From NCBI RefSeq assembly GCF_003634935.1, contig NZ_RBXO01000001.1:1389501-1453500 (forward strand): 64,000 nucleotides of DNA. Direction: 5' to 3'. Below, in pieces: positions 50,744 through 60,202 of this stretch. The notes beneath the pieces were generated by a model that ran no database searches, had not been told where the DNA came from, and worked only from the letters and a program-made list of their open reading frames with translations. Within the stretch, counting starts at the first letter, position 1. Each line of letters begins with the position of its first letter. This DNA is from Saccharothrix australiensis. Its GTDB lineage: Bacteria; Actinomycetota; Actinomycetes; Mycobacteriales; Pseudonocardiaceae. The translations under genes were made by a program, and so were the position numbers.

Positions 50744-52350
50744 CCCTCCTCCTTCCGGTCGAGCAGCCACCGCAGCGGGGCGGCCGGGTCGTCGTTGACG
50801 GTGTCGTGCTGCCCGCCCACCTCGACGGCGTCCCGGTAGCTGACCGCGAAGCACGACACCGCGGCGAAGTGGTTGTCCAAAGAGGACAGCACGTCGTGCT
50901 GGCCGTTCGCGGTCAGCCAGGAGCGGATCGCCCGGTCGCGCTCGGCGCGCGGCGCGGCGCCCAGGCCGGCGCACGGGTGGGCGGCGCCGGCCGGGTCGAG
51001 CAGCCCGTCGCACTTGGTCAGCACCAGCGCGACCGGGATGCCGATCCGGTTGTCGCGGCGGGCCGAGCCGCGTTCGACCAACGCCTCCACGAACCTCTCC
51101 AGCACCTCCTTGGGCGCGGTGTGCGACGCGCTCACCCTGCCCAGCACCGCGCGGTCGGTGTCGGCCCGCACCTGGCGCAGCGAGAACGGGTCCACGATGA
51201 ACACGACGCCCTTGGTGAACGCCAGGAACTGCGCGTCGGCCAGGTGGTCGACGCTCGCCACGTGCTCGCCCGCCGGGTCGTAGAGGTAGAGCAGCCGACG
51301 CGCCCGGCCACGGCCCACGAACACGTTGTAGGCGCGGGGTTTGACGGTCGCCGTCTTGAGCGCGCGGCTCGGGTCGAGGTGCACGCCCAGCTCCACGTTG
51401 CGCTCGAAGGACTCCTTCGCGCGCGGGTCGGCGAACTCGAAACCCTCGTCGCGCAGCCTCAGCCGGGACACCGCGCTGTGCATGAAGACCGACTTGCCCG
51501 CCTTGGGCCCCGCGACCACCGTGATGTGCACCGTGGGCGCGGACAGGCCCTTCTCGGGCAACTCGTGGCGGCACGCGCCGCACTGGGCGCTCAGCCGGTT
51601 CTTGCCCAGCGCCAACAGAGTCGGCAGCACGCGGTGGCAGCGGCACGTGCGGCGCAGCACGCCCGCCGTGCCGGGCACCAGCTTCCGGTGCGCCGCGCCG
51701 CAGCCCGGCGCGTCGCACCGGTAGATCGGCCGCGTCACGCGCTCGTGGCACGCCGGGCACTCCAGCGTGATGCCGCGCAGGAACAGCACGCCGAACTCCA
51801 GCAGCCGCGCGCCGCCCGCGGTGAGCAGCGCGCCGGTCACGAGCACCACCAGCAGCGCCAGGAAGACCAGCGACGTGAACGCCACGAGTGCCGCCGCCGC
51901 CAGCGCGCCGCCGACCAGGCCCGCGACGGCGGCGACGGCGGCGGGCACCGCCAGCAGGCCCGGCAGCACCGTGTCCTCGCGCCAGTCCCACACCCGTTCC
52001 ACCATCGGTGGCGCCGGTCGGACGACCGGGTCGTCCGCCTCGTCGCGCACGACCCTGGCCCACATCCGCCGGTAGGTCTGGGCGAGCACCTTGCGGTAGT
52101 CCAGCAGCACCGGGCCGGCGTAGTAGCTGCGGTAGGCCGGGTCCGGCCCGGTGTCGGACGGCTGCGGCGGCGCGATGCGCAGGTGCCCGATCGGGCCGTG
52201 CGGCGTGAAGCCCGCGAACGCGGCGGTGGCGAACTCGGCCATGCCCACGCAGAACGCCACGCACGCGCCGACCGCGGCGGTGAGGCCGAGGGCGTACGGC
52301 CCCACCGTGCACAGCAGGGCGAGCAGCAGCAGGACCACCACGGGGTGCAC
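50740..52350 (-). CDS. Membrane zinc-ribbon GTPase (DO-GTPase type)
   Basis: 536 residues from GTG. N-terminal TM helices (VVVLLLLALLCTVGPYALGL and one after it) and a second hydrophobic block (about 130-175) surround a cytosolic segment. Next comes a zinc-ribbon cluster of CxxC/CxC pairs (ECPACHE; RCDAPGC; RTCRCHR; QCGACRHE). The G domain follows: ITVVAGPKAGKSVFMHSAVS (G1), YLYDPAGEHVAS (G3), VALVLTKCDGLL (G4). This matches the double-GTPase (DO-GTPase) proteins that accompany GAP1 in NTP-dependent conflict systems. It starts 2 bases past the GAP1-like stop. It probably senses or signals at the membrane. Confidence 0.75.
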   Translation of the reverse strand: MHPVVVLLLLALLCTVGPYALGLTAAVGACVAFCVGMAEFATAAFAGFTPHGPIGHLRIAPPQPSDTGPDPAYRSYYAGPVLLDYRKVLAQTYRRMWARVVRDEADDPVVRPAPPMVERVWDWREDTVLPGLLAVPAAVAAVAGLVGGALAAAALVAFTSLVFLALLVVLVTGALLTAGGARLLEFGVLFLRGITLECPACHERVTRPIYRCDAPGCGAAHRKLVPGTAGVLRRTCRCHRVLPTLLALGKNRLSAQCGACRHELPEKGLSAPTVHITVVAGPKAGKSVFMHSAVSRLRLRDEGFEFADPRAKESFERNVELGVHLDPSRALKTATVKPRAYNVFVGRGRARRLLYLYDPAGEHVASVDHLADAQFLAFTKGVVFIVDPFSLRQVRADTDRAVLGRVSASHTAPKEVLERFVEALVERGSARRDNRIGIPVALVLTKCDGLLDPAGAAHPCAGLGAAPRAERDRAIRSWLTANGQHDVLSSLDNHFAAVSCFAVSYRDAVEVGGQHDTVNDDPAAPLRWLLDRKEEG

Positions 52351-52351
52351 G

Positions 52352-54607
52352 TCAGGCCCTCCGCCGGCGGAACAGGGACAGCGGTCCGCGCCGTTCGTGC
52401 CGCATCCGCCAGCTCTGCCACCACTTGGGCCAGCCCGCCTTCGGCGCGGGCACGTCGAGCGCGTCCGCCATCGGCTTGAGCCCCGCGCCGACCCGGTCCA
52501 GGTGCTTCGCCCGGCGCTTGCGCAGCGCGGCGGGCAGCGTCCGGTCGACCAACTCCTCCCTGGTGGACGCGTCACCCAGGGAACGCCACGCGACGACCAC
52601 CGCCGCGACCTGGTGCGGTGGCGCGGTGGCCAGCACCTCGGCCGCGGTCGCCCGGTAGGCGGGCAGGAACACGTCGCGGTGCTCGTCCAGCGCCCGCTGG
52701 AGCAGGTCGCGGTGCGCACGGGGGTCCGCGCGCAGCACGAACGCCGCGACGGCGGCGGGCAGCCGGTCGCCCACCCCGTCGCGCAGGGTCGCCGCCAGCG
52801 CGAGGCCGGCCAGCACGACCCGTTCGCCGCCGGGGCCGGGCACGGCGGAGCGGAGGTGCGTGATGCTCTCGGCCGCCTTGAGCCCGTCGCGGTCGCCCGG
52901 CCGCAGGTGCGCCGCGAACGGCGACCGCAGCAGCGCGTCGACCAGGCCGTCCTCCTCGCGGCTGACCCGGTCGCGGCGCGCGGCCTCCAGCGCCCGCGCC
53001 ACGATCCGCGCGCCGACGCCGCTGTCCAGGAGCACCTGTCCGGGCACGCGGCGCAGCAGCCGCACGGCGTCCTCCGCGGACGGGTCCTCCGGCCACAGGA
53101 CCGGGCCGAGCCGCCGCCAGTCCACCGGGTGCGGTCGCGTCGGGTCGGCCATCACCCGCACCCGGTCCAGTTCGCCGTGCCGGGCCAGCGCCACCTCCGC
53201 GAGCAGCTCGACCCGTTCCCCGCCCCGGCCCGCGAGCAGGCGCGCCACCGCGAGCGGCAGCGCCGCCGCCAGCCGCGCGACCTCCCGCGGGTCCACGAGC
53301 CGGTGGTCGAGCACCCGGACCAGCGCGTCGACCAGGTCGCGCTGCTCGGCCAGCCGGTCCAGCACCACGGGCGTCGGCGCGCCGGTGAGCGCGGGCAGCA
53401 CGACGTTCTCGGCGACGTCCGCCAGGTCGTCCGCCGCCAGCCGCGGCAGCCAGCAGCGGTCCGCGGTGCCCAGCGCCGCGACGAAGTACGTGCCGTAGAG
53501 CTTCGACGGCACGGGCTCGGCCTGGTGCCACGCGGTGCGCAGCACCTCCGACCAGCCGGCCACGTCCGTCGGACCGCCGATGTCCTGCACGGCGTCCGCG
53601 ACCCGTTCCCAGGCTTGCCGGGGCACGCACCCGCGCATCCGGTCCACGGCCAGCCGCACGGCCGCGAGCAGCAGGTCCTCGGCCGCCGGCGCGGCGGGCA
53701 GCCCGAACGCCGCCTCCAGCAGCACCGCGAACGCGTCCAGCTCGGCGGCGGTGAGGCGCGGCTCGGCCCGTGCCGCGAGCTCCAGCGCGGCGGGCGTCGC
53801 GTCGCGCTCCCACAGCCGGGCCAGCGCCGCCGCGTACCGGGTGCCCTCGACGCCCGGCGGCCGGTCGTCGGTCAGGTCGAGCACGGTGAAGTCGCCGTAG
53901 GTCGGCAGCCGCACGTCCGGCGTCGTGCAGCTCACCAGCGCGCCCGACTCCTCCGGCCGCGCCGTGTACGTGGTGAACGAGACGCGCAGCCCCAGCGGGT
54001 GCGGCAGCGACCGGCAGGTGGCGGCGAGCCACCGCGCGGCCGACCGGTCGTCCGGCACCACCAGCACCAGCCGCTCCCGACCCGACACCAGCGCCCGCTG
54101 CGTCGCGCCGAGCACCGCTTCCAGCGCGGCGGTCGCGCCCCGGCCGCCCAGGAACCGGCGCGTGCTCGGCAGGTCGGTCTCGTCGCCGGGCGCGAGGGAG
54201 GTCACCTCGGGCAGGGTCGTCCCCCCGGACCTGGTGTGCGCCCACGCCCGGCTGCGCCACAGGTCGATCGGCAGCACGGCGCCGAGTTCGACCTCCACGT
54301 CGTCGAACACCAGGGCGTGGGCGAAGTAGTTGCCCATCCGGCCGGTGAAGTCCGCACCCGCGTACCTGCTCTGGAACAGCGTCGCCGCGCGCCCGGACGC
54401 CAGGTAGCCGAACGTGACGGGGAACCCGCTCAGGTCGGCGTCGCCCAACCGCCCGACCAGGCCGGGGCCCGGTTCGTAGGCGCTGGCGCGGACCGCCAGC
54501 TCGACCAGCCGGCGCGGTGTGCCCGGGGTCATCGCGCTGACCTGGAAGCCCTGGATGCCCTCCAGGCCGTCCTCGCAGGAGGTGTAGTGCAGTTGGCGGA
54601 CGGCCAT
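52352..54607 (-). CDS. GAP1-like (GTPase-associated protein 1) protein
   Basis: 751 residues, ATG with GAGGAGGAAG upstream. The N-terminal 250 residues (VRQLHYTSCEDGLEGIQGFQ; MGNYFAHALVFDDVEVELGA; LGLRVSFTTYTARPEESGAL) match the GAP1-N2 domain pattern. The remainder is helical (GAP1-M/C regions), for example PSKLYGTYFVAALGTADRCW and HLDRVGAGLKPMADALD. GAP1 proteins occur only next to specialised GTPases in multi-gene conflict systems, and this one sits between two such GTPases. The start overlaps the stop of the interrupted GTPase by 1 base. Assigned by pattern, not search. Confidence 0.75.
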   Translation of the reverse strand: MAVRQLHYTSCEDGLEGIQGFQVSAMTPGTPRRLVELAVRASAYEPGPGLVGRLGDADLSGFPVTFGYLASGRAATLFQSRYAGADFTGRMGNYFAHALVFDDVEVELGAVLPIDLWRSRAWAHTRSGGTTLPEVTSLAPGDETDLPSTRRFLGGRGATAALEAVLGATQRALVSGRERLVLVVPDDRSAARWLAATCRSLPHPLGLRVSFTTYTARPEESGALVSCTTPDVRLPTYGDFTVLDLTDDRPPGVEGTRYAAALARLWERDATPAALELAARAEPRLTAAELDAFAVLLEAAFGLPAAPAAEDLLLAAVRLAVDRMRGCVPRQAWERVADAVQDIGGPTDVAGWSEVLRTAWHQAEPVPSKLYGTYFVAALGTADRCWLPRLAADDLADVAENVVLPALTGAPTPVVLDRLAEQRDLVDALVRVLDHRLVDPREVARLAAALPLAVARLLAGRGGERVELLAEVALARHGELDRVRVMADPTRPHPVDWRRLGPVLWPEDPSAEDAVRLLRRVPGQVLLDSGVGARIVARALEAARRDRVSREEDGLVDALLRSPFAAHLRPGDRDGLKAAESITHLRSAVPGPGGERVVLAGLALAATLRDGVGDRLPAAVAAFVLRADPRAHRDLLQRALDEHRDVFLPAYRATAAEVLATAPPHQVAAVVVAWRSLGDASTREELVDRTLPAALRKRRAKHLDRVGAGLKPMADALDVPAPKAGWPKWWQSWRMRHERRGPLSLFRRRRA

Positions 54608-55707
54608 CACTTCCTCCTCGTCCGGATCGCCCCGAACCGGGCCAGCAACCACAACATCGGGTCCTCCAGGCGGTAGGGGTGCACCCCGGCGGGTGACAGG
54701 CGGGTGCCGCTGACCGGGGCCGCGCCGAGCGCGGACAGGCCGAAGTACCGGTAGGTCCGGAACGCGTTGGCGACCGTGCGGTCGAACGCCGGGTCGTACC
54801 AGCGGTCGAGCCAGCCGCGGACCTCCTCGTGGACGTCCCGGCCGTCCGCCTCGTCGTAGCCGCCGTCGTGCCGGGACGGTTGGCGCAACGGCGATTCCGG
54901 GCCGAACGTGTCGCGCAGCAGGTCGACCTTGGTGAGCGCGACCGCGAGCGGCGTGCGCAGCCGCTCGCCGGCCGTGCCGCGGCGGCGTTCGCGGAGCAGT
55001 TCGCCGAGCCGGTTCACGACGTGGAGCTGCTCGGTGAACCCGGTCTTCGCGGTGGCGCCCACCAGCTCGCGAACCTTGGGCATCTGCACCGGGTCGAGCA
55101 GGAGGACGATGCCCTCGGCCGCGTCGAGGTAGCCGATGAGCTGGTCCATCGCCCGCGCGTGCGCCACGTCCTCGCCCGCGGTGTCGTAGAAGACCGTGAC
55201 CACCGGCGCGACGCGCGCGGGTCCGATGAGCCGTTCCCGCCGGAAGCGGAGGCTGAACATCAGCGGCTCCGGGGTGGACCGCTGCGCCGACGGCGTCTGG
55301 TGCACCGGGCGGCCCTCCTCGAACAGCGGCGTGGCGAAGTCGCGCGCGTAGCGCACCCGCGACGCCTCGCCGAGCAGGTCGAGCTACATGCCGGGGAACC
55401 GGGCGCTGACGTCGCCGCGCTGGAACTCGTGCACCAGCACGCCGACCCACGTGCTCTTGCCCGAGTCCGACGACCCGATCACGGCGATGGTGCGCCCGCC
55501 GCTGTCGAGGTACTCGCGCAGCAGGTCGCGGCCGCAGCCGGGGCACGCCCGACGGCCCTGCGGCAGGTTGCCGTGCGGGCAGCGGCCGTTCTTCAGGTCG
55601 CGCTCGCGGAACCGGGTCGCCCGGTCCGCGCAGCGCTCGCCGCAGCTCAGGCGGAGGTCGGCGCGGCGGTGCTTCGTCCAGCAGTAGGGGCAGGTCGCGG
55701 TCGCCAT
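54607..55707 (-). pseudogene. DO-GTPase gene interrupted by an in-frame amber codon
   Basis: One continuous frame of 367 codons, from MATATCPYCWTKHRRADLRL, is broken only by TAG at 55384-55386. Before the stop are zinc-binding CxxC pairs and the G1 loop TIAVIGSSDSGKSTWVGVL. After it, in the same frame, are VVTVFYDTAGEDVAHARAMD (G3) and LAVALTKVDLLRD (G4). Since G1 and G3/G4 belong to one GTPase, the stop splits a single domain. A GTG at 55356 might restart translation but would lack the P-loop. Codon bias is normal on both sides, so the mutation is recent, a sequencing error, or suppressed. The gene is coupled to its neighbours by TGATG junctions on both sides. Confidence 0.8.
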
Positions 55708-58253
55708 CAGGCTCCTCGCACGATGAGGTGGTCCGGTCGCAGCGGGACGAGGACGACGTGCTCGTCCAGGGAGAACGCCCGCAGGTGCACCGGGCGGCGC
55801 AGGTGGCGCGGCACCTCGAACGGCCGCCCGGCGGTCGACTCGCCGCCGGGCACGCGCAGCAGGACCTCGCCGTCGCCCGCGTCCATCGGCCGGATGCCCG
55901 ACTTGGCCACCACGACCACGCCGGGCGTCACGTCGTCCTCGACGGCGAGGGCCCGGTGGCGCGACAGGAGCCCGACGCGCCGCACCGAGTAGCGCGCGGT
56001 GCGCGTCGCCGTCTCCCGGCGCACGGTGAGCGGGCCGAAGACCGGCGCGCCGTCGGCGGTCCGGGCGGTGCACACGCCGAACCAGTGGGCGCCCGCGGGC
56101 ACCGTGACCGACACGCCGCGGTTGTCGTAGCCCACCCTGGTGATGTCCATTGTGGACGCTTCCGGGTCGGTCGGCCCGGTGGGCGCGGTGGACGCGCGCC
56201 ACACCACGCGCGCCGCCGTCGCGCCCGGCGGCCACTCCCAGGTGACGCGCACCGTCGCGCCCAGCCGCTCCAGCCGCAGCGCGGTCACCGGGCCCTGCCG
56301 GGGGTCCACCGCGAACGGCGTGCCGATCGCGGCCAGCTCGCCGAGCACGGTCACGGGCACGAGGACGCGCCGCCTGCCCGGTTCGGCGGTCCGGCCGCGC
56401 AGCACGCCGCGGCCGGCGAGCACGTCGCCCGCCACCGGTGCGCCGAGCCGGCGCGCCTGCCGCGCCGACACCACCGCGGGCGCGGGCGGGTCCTCGCCGT
56501 CGCGCAGCTCCAGCAGCTCCACCTCGCCGCGCGGCGGGGGCGTCCACCGCGCCACCAGCTCGTCGTGGTCGACCTCGGCGACGAGGTCGACCACCCCGAC
56601 CGGCACCTCCTGGCAGCTCGCGGACGCCACGACGCCCTCGCTGAGCGCGGTGCCGCCGCCGGGCAGGCGGTAGCGCGCCCGTACCCGGTAGCGGTAGGTC
56701 TCGCCGGGGCGCACGTCGTGGTCGACGAACGCGGTCGGGCGCGCCTCGCCGACCGGCGCGCCGGACCGGGTGACCACAGCGCCGTCCGCGCCGTCCGGCA
56801 ACCGCCACCGGCCCGACACCGAGTCCGCCGCGCCGCGCACCGCCAGGTCCAGCACCTCGCCCAGGACGGTCACGGGCGCGGTGCGCGCCGCCCGCGCCGA
56901 CGGGTTGCCGTCCCGCAGCGCGTGCACCTCGTACACCAGGGGCGTCCCGTTCGGCGGGTCCGGGTCGACCAGCTCGCCGGCCGCCGTGTCCGCCGCCAGC
57001 ACGGTGCCGTCGCGGCTGACCCGGTACGCGACGCGGCCCGCCGTGGCGGCGCTCGGCGCCCACGTCACGACGACCCGCCCCGCGCGCACCACGGCCGTCG
57101 CGGACGGCGGCGCGGGCGGGCGGCACCGCTCCAGCGCGACGTCGACCCGCTCGTCGGCCAGCTCCTCGCGGACCCGGTGGTAACCGGCCACCGCCGCCTC
57201 GACGTCGGTCCGCTCCAGCTCGCGGCACCGGTCCAGCTCGGCGTCCAGCTCGGCCAGCCGCCGCGCCAGCCCGTCCCGCCGGCGCGACCACTCGTCGGGC
57301 AGCGCGGGCTGCTGGTCGAGCACCGCCAGCGCGGCCCGCAGCCGCAGGTCCAGCACCGCCCGCTGGTAGTTCGCCTGCCAGTCGGGTTCCGGCGCGGCGG
57401 TGGTGAACCGGCGGTCGCACCACGCCGCGTACGCCACCGCGTCCGGATCCCCGCCGACGCCCAGGGCGCGCAACCGGTCCGCCGCCGCGCGCGCCGCCGC
57501 GACGGTCTCGGCGTACCCGTAGGCCGCGCGGTCCAGCAGGTGGCCCACCACCTCGTGGCGCAGCACGTCGGCCAGCTCGCCGCTCTCCAGCCACCCCTGC
57601 ACGAGCCGCAGCAGGGTGGTCTCGGCGGCGCTGTCGGACGAGCGCGACACGCGCAGCTCCTCCCGCCGCGCCGCGAGGCGCGGCCCGGTCGTGCCGAGGC
57701 CGCCCAGACCGGACAGGTAGTCCCACAGGGAGTCGTGCCGCAGCCGCGCCAGCACGCCCAGCACCTCCGCCCACCGGCCCGGTTCGGCCGGGCGCGGCAG
57801 GTCCACCGGCGTGCGCTCGCCGCCGCCGTTGCGCCGCAGGGCGGCCAAGACCGCGCTGCGCGGCACCTTCAGCGCGCGGGCCTGCGCGGCGACCTCGGCC
57901 GGCGGCAGGCCCGGCGCGTCGCGCACCCTCTCCCGCAGCGCGTCGGCCAGCTCGCGCGCCCGCCGCTCCACCAGCGCGCGGTGCGCGGCGCGCGAGGCGG
58001 GGTCGAGCAGGGTCCGGGCGGCGTCCTCGTGCTGCCCGCGCAGGATCTCCGCGGCCCGGCGGAACGCCCGGTACCGCTGCCGCGTGAACTGCCTGCCGAC
58101 CTCGGCCAGCGCGGCCTCCACGGTCGCGCGGTCGGCCACGTCGTGGGGTAACAGGTAGACGCGGAACAGGTCCTCGTCCGGGCGCCAGCCGTCCTGCACC
58201 GGCTTGAGCACCTCGTCGACGAACCGGGCCGCGTCGAACTCCCAGCCGGTCAC
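55707..58253 (-). CDS. DnaK-associated protein with helical N-terminus and FN3-like repeats
   Basis: 848 residues from GTG overlapping the DnaK stop by 4 bases. Residues 1-360 are helical; the start (DAARFVDEVLKPVQDGWRPD; RQRYRAFRRAAEILRGQHED) vaguely recalls a J-domain-like hairpin. A coiled stretch follows (LAELDAELDRCRELERTDVE). The C-terminal half has at least four fibronectin-III-like sandwiches, each with a W near the start and an YRYRV-type strand: VVVTWAPSAATAGRVAYRVS; VRPGETYRYRVRARYRL; ELVARWTPPPRGEVELLELR; VRVTWEWPPGATAARVVWRA. It probably serves as a client or recognition scaffold for the dedicated Hsp70. Family not named with certainty. Confidence 0.7.
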   Translation of the reverse strand: MTGWEFDAARFVDEVLKPVQDGWRPDEDLFRVYLLPHDVADRATVEAALAEVGRQFTRQRYRAFRRAAEILRGQHEDAARTLLDPASRAAHRALVERRARELADALRERVRDAPGLPPAEVAAQARALKVPRSAVLAALRRNGGGERTPVDLPRPAEPGRWAEVLGVLARLRHDSLWDYLSGLGGLGTTGPRLAARREELRVSRSSDSAAETTLLRLVQGWLESGELADVLRHEVVGHLLDRAAYGYAETVAAARAAADRLRALGVGGDPDAVAYAAWCDRRFTTAAPEPDWQANYQRAVLDLRLRAALAVLDQQPALPDEWSRRRDGLARRLAELDAELDRCRELERTDVEAAVAGYHRVREELADERVDVALERCRPPAPPSATAVVRAGRVVVTWAPSAATAGRVAYRVSRDGTVLAADTAAGELVDPDPPNGTPLVYEVHALRDGNPSARAARTAPVTVLGEVLDLAVRGAADSVSGRWRLPDGADGAVVTRSGAPVGEARPTAFVDHDVRPGETYRYRVRARYRLPGGGTALSEGVVASASCQEVPVGVVDLVAEVDHDELVARWTPPPRGEVELLELRDGEDPPAPAVVSARQARRLGAPVAGDVLAGRGVLRGRTAEPGRRRVLVPVTVLGELAAIGTPFAVDPRQGPVTALRLERLGATVRVTWEWPPGATAARVVWRASTAPTGPTDPEASTMDITRVGYDNRGVSVTVPAGAHWFGVCTARTADGAPVFGPLTVRRETATRTARYSVRRVGLLSRHRALAVEDDVTPGVVVVAKSGIRPMDAGDGEVLLRVPGGESTAGRPFEVPRHLRRPVHLRAFSLDEHVVLVPLRPDHLIVRGA

Positions 58254-59824
58254 CGCCGCAGCGCGGGCAGCGGTGCCCGCTTGACCTCTTCCGGCACCAG
58301 GCCGCTGATCTTCGCCGCCAGCTCGATCCGCTCGCCGTTCGCGGCGGCGGCCGTGATGTGCAGGATGCCGTCCGCCCCCAGGTTGAACGAGACCTCCAGC
58401 GGCTGCCCGGCCGGACCCGGCGGCAGTTCCGTGAGCGTGCCCTTGACCAGCTCCAGGTTGTCCGCCAACTCGGCGCTCAGCACGTCGGTGGTCGACTCGT
58501 ACACCGCGATGTCGACCGCGCGCTGCCCGTCGTGGACGGTGCGGAAGGTGTCCCGCGGCCGGGCCGGGATCTCGTCGTTCGGCTTGATCAGCCAGCTCAC
58601 CACCAGGTCGCTGTCGGGGTCGTCGCTGTCGCGCAGGACGGCGATGCCGTAGCCCTTGGACGTGACGTCGACGATCCTGGGCAGCGCCGCGCCGCCCGGC
58701 AGGCCGCGGGCCGCCACCGGTTCGCCGTCGGTCTCCGCGACGCTGTGGGCCGCGAACAGCGCCGCGCCCCTGGCCACGATCTGGTCCGGGTCGGCGAGCT
58801 GCGGCGTCGGCAGGTCGGGGAACCCGGCGGCCAGCCGCTCCTTCACCGCGGGCGAGTGCGACATGCCGCCCACCAGCAGGAAGTCGTCGACGCGTTCGAC
58901 GCCCTTGGCCCGCGCGTGCCCGAGCACGTCCCGCGTGAAGTCGAGGGTCCGGCCGATCAGGTCGGCCGTCGCCTCCTCGTACTCCGCGCGGGTGACCGTG
59001 ATCTTGGCGCGCCGCCCGTCGGCGATCACCGTGCCGCTGTAGGCGTCCCGGCGGCTGAGCGCCTTCTTGGCCTCCTCGGCCAGCAGCTCGATGGAGCCCG
59101 CCGCGTCGAGGTCCGTGCGCGGGTCGGCGTCGGGGTGCTGCTCGGCGAACTTCGCGCACACCAGGTCGACGAGCCGGGCGTCCCAGTCCGCGCCGCCGAG
59201 CCGGTGGTCGCCGCCGGTGGCCACGACCCGGATCTCCGCCGACGACACCCTGATGACGGTGACGTCGAACGTGCCGCCGCCGAGGTCGTAGACGAGCACG
59301 GACCGCTCGCCGCCCGCCGACACGAGCCCGTACGCGATGGCCGCCGCGGTCGGCTCGTTGATGATGTTCAGGACCGCCAGGCCCGCCATCTCGCCCGCGT
59401 CGCGGGTGGCCTGGCGCTCGGCGGCGCCGAAGTACGCGGGCACCGTGATCACGGCGTCGGCGAGCGGGCCGGACGCGGGCACCTCGACGCCGAGCACGGC
59501 GAGCGCGTCCTCGACGACCTGGCGCAGGATGATCGCGGACACCTGCTGCGGGTACAGCTCGCGGTCCTCGACGTCGACCGTGTACCCCTCCTCGCCCATG
59601 TGGCGCTTGACGAGGGAGACGACCCGGCCGGGCTCGTTGCGCAGCTCGTTCTTGGCGAACTTGCCGACCGTGGCGTTGCCGCTGTGCTCGAAGAACACCA
59701 CCGACGGGGTGGTGAGGTCGCCCTCCTGGTTGGGCAGCACCGACACCCGGTGGTTCTCGTCGAGCGAGGCGACGCAGGAGTAGGTCGTGCCCAGGTCGAT
59801 GCCGAGGACGGGGCGACGGGTCAT
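58250..59824 (-). CDS. Short Hsp70 (DnaK-like) chaperone
   Basis: 524 residues, against about 610-640 for housekeeping DnaK. The ATPase domain is complete: VLGIDLGTTYSCVASLDENH, VITVPAYFGAAERQATRDAG, NIINEPTAAAIAYGL, VLVYDLGGGTFDVTVIRV and FLLVGGMSHSPAVKERLAAG. The substrate-binding beta domain is present (EIPARPRDTFRTVHDGQRAV; GADGILHITAAAANG), but the helical lid and C-terminal tail are missing. Lid-less Hsp70s of this type appear as specialised components of conflict gene clusters. First gene of the minus-strand chain; the co-chaperone GrpE-like gene lies at the other end. Confidence 0.85.
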   Translation of the reverse strand: MTRRPVLGIDLGTTYSCVASLDENHRVSVLPNQEGDLTTPSVVFFEHSGNATVGKFAKNELRNEPGRVVSLVKRHMGEEGYTVDVEDRELYPQQVSAIILRQVVEDALAVLGVEVPASGPLADAVITVPAYFGAAERQATRDAGEMAGLAVLNIINEPTAAAIAYGLVSAGGERSVLVYDLGGGTFDVTVIRVSSAEIRVVATGGDHRLGGADWDARLVDLVCAKFAEQHPDADPRTDLDAAGSIELLAEEAKKALSRRDAYSGTVIADGRRAKITVTRAEYEEATADLIGRTLDFTRDVLGHARAKGVERVDDFLLVGGMSHSPAVKERLAAGFPDLPTPQLADPDQIVARGAALFAAHSVAETDGEPVAARGLPGGAALPRIVDVTSKGYGIAVLRDSDDPDSDLVVSWLIKPNDEIPARPRDTFRTVHDGQRAVDIAVYESTTDVLSAELADNLELVKGTLTELPPGPAGQPLEVSFNLGADGILHITAAAANGERIELAAKISGLVPEEVKRAPLPALRR

Positions 59825-60202
59825 GGGTGGCGGTCCTTCTCGGTGCGCGGCGGGGAGGGGAGCGTGCGGAGGCGGGCGCCGCGGTCCCACCGGTGCGGAC
59901 CGGGGCGCGCGATGGCTGCGTAATGGTTACCACAACCGGGCGTCGGTCGTTCGTCTTTTCCCGTTCGGATACCGCAAAGGTCCGCAGAAATGCGGGTATG
60001 CGACCGGTTGTGCCCATTCACCCGTCATTCCGGCGGTCGTGCTCCGGTCGCGCGGACGGCGCGGCGCCAGTCCGCACCCGGTGTTATGGCGAAGTGGGAG
60101 TAGGAGCGGGGGAGCGGGGTCGCTACCGTCCGCCCTGACGACGCGACAGAGCCGCGCCCGGCCCCCTGCCACGGCCCGCGCCGCTCGCGAAAAGAGGTCC
60201 CT
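59825..60202. other. Divergent promoter region between dnaK-like and metallopeptidase genes
   Basis: 378 bases without a gene. The AT-richer patch at about 59925-60000 probably holds both promoters. GGTAACC, a small palindrome, occurs at about 59927. I saw no CIRCE or HAIR-like heat-shock operator, so this Hsp70 seems outside classical heat-shock control. Confidence 0.4.

Noticed and set aside
55707-60017. A 1,436-codon minus-strand frame suggesting one giant fusion
   Set aside because: Upstream of GTG 58253 it is out of frame with the DnaK-like gene; the true DnaK frame is separate and overlaps by 4 bases.
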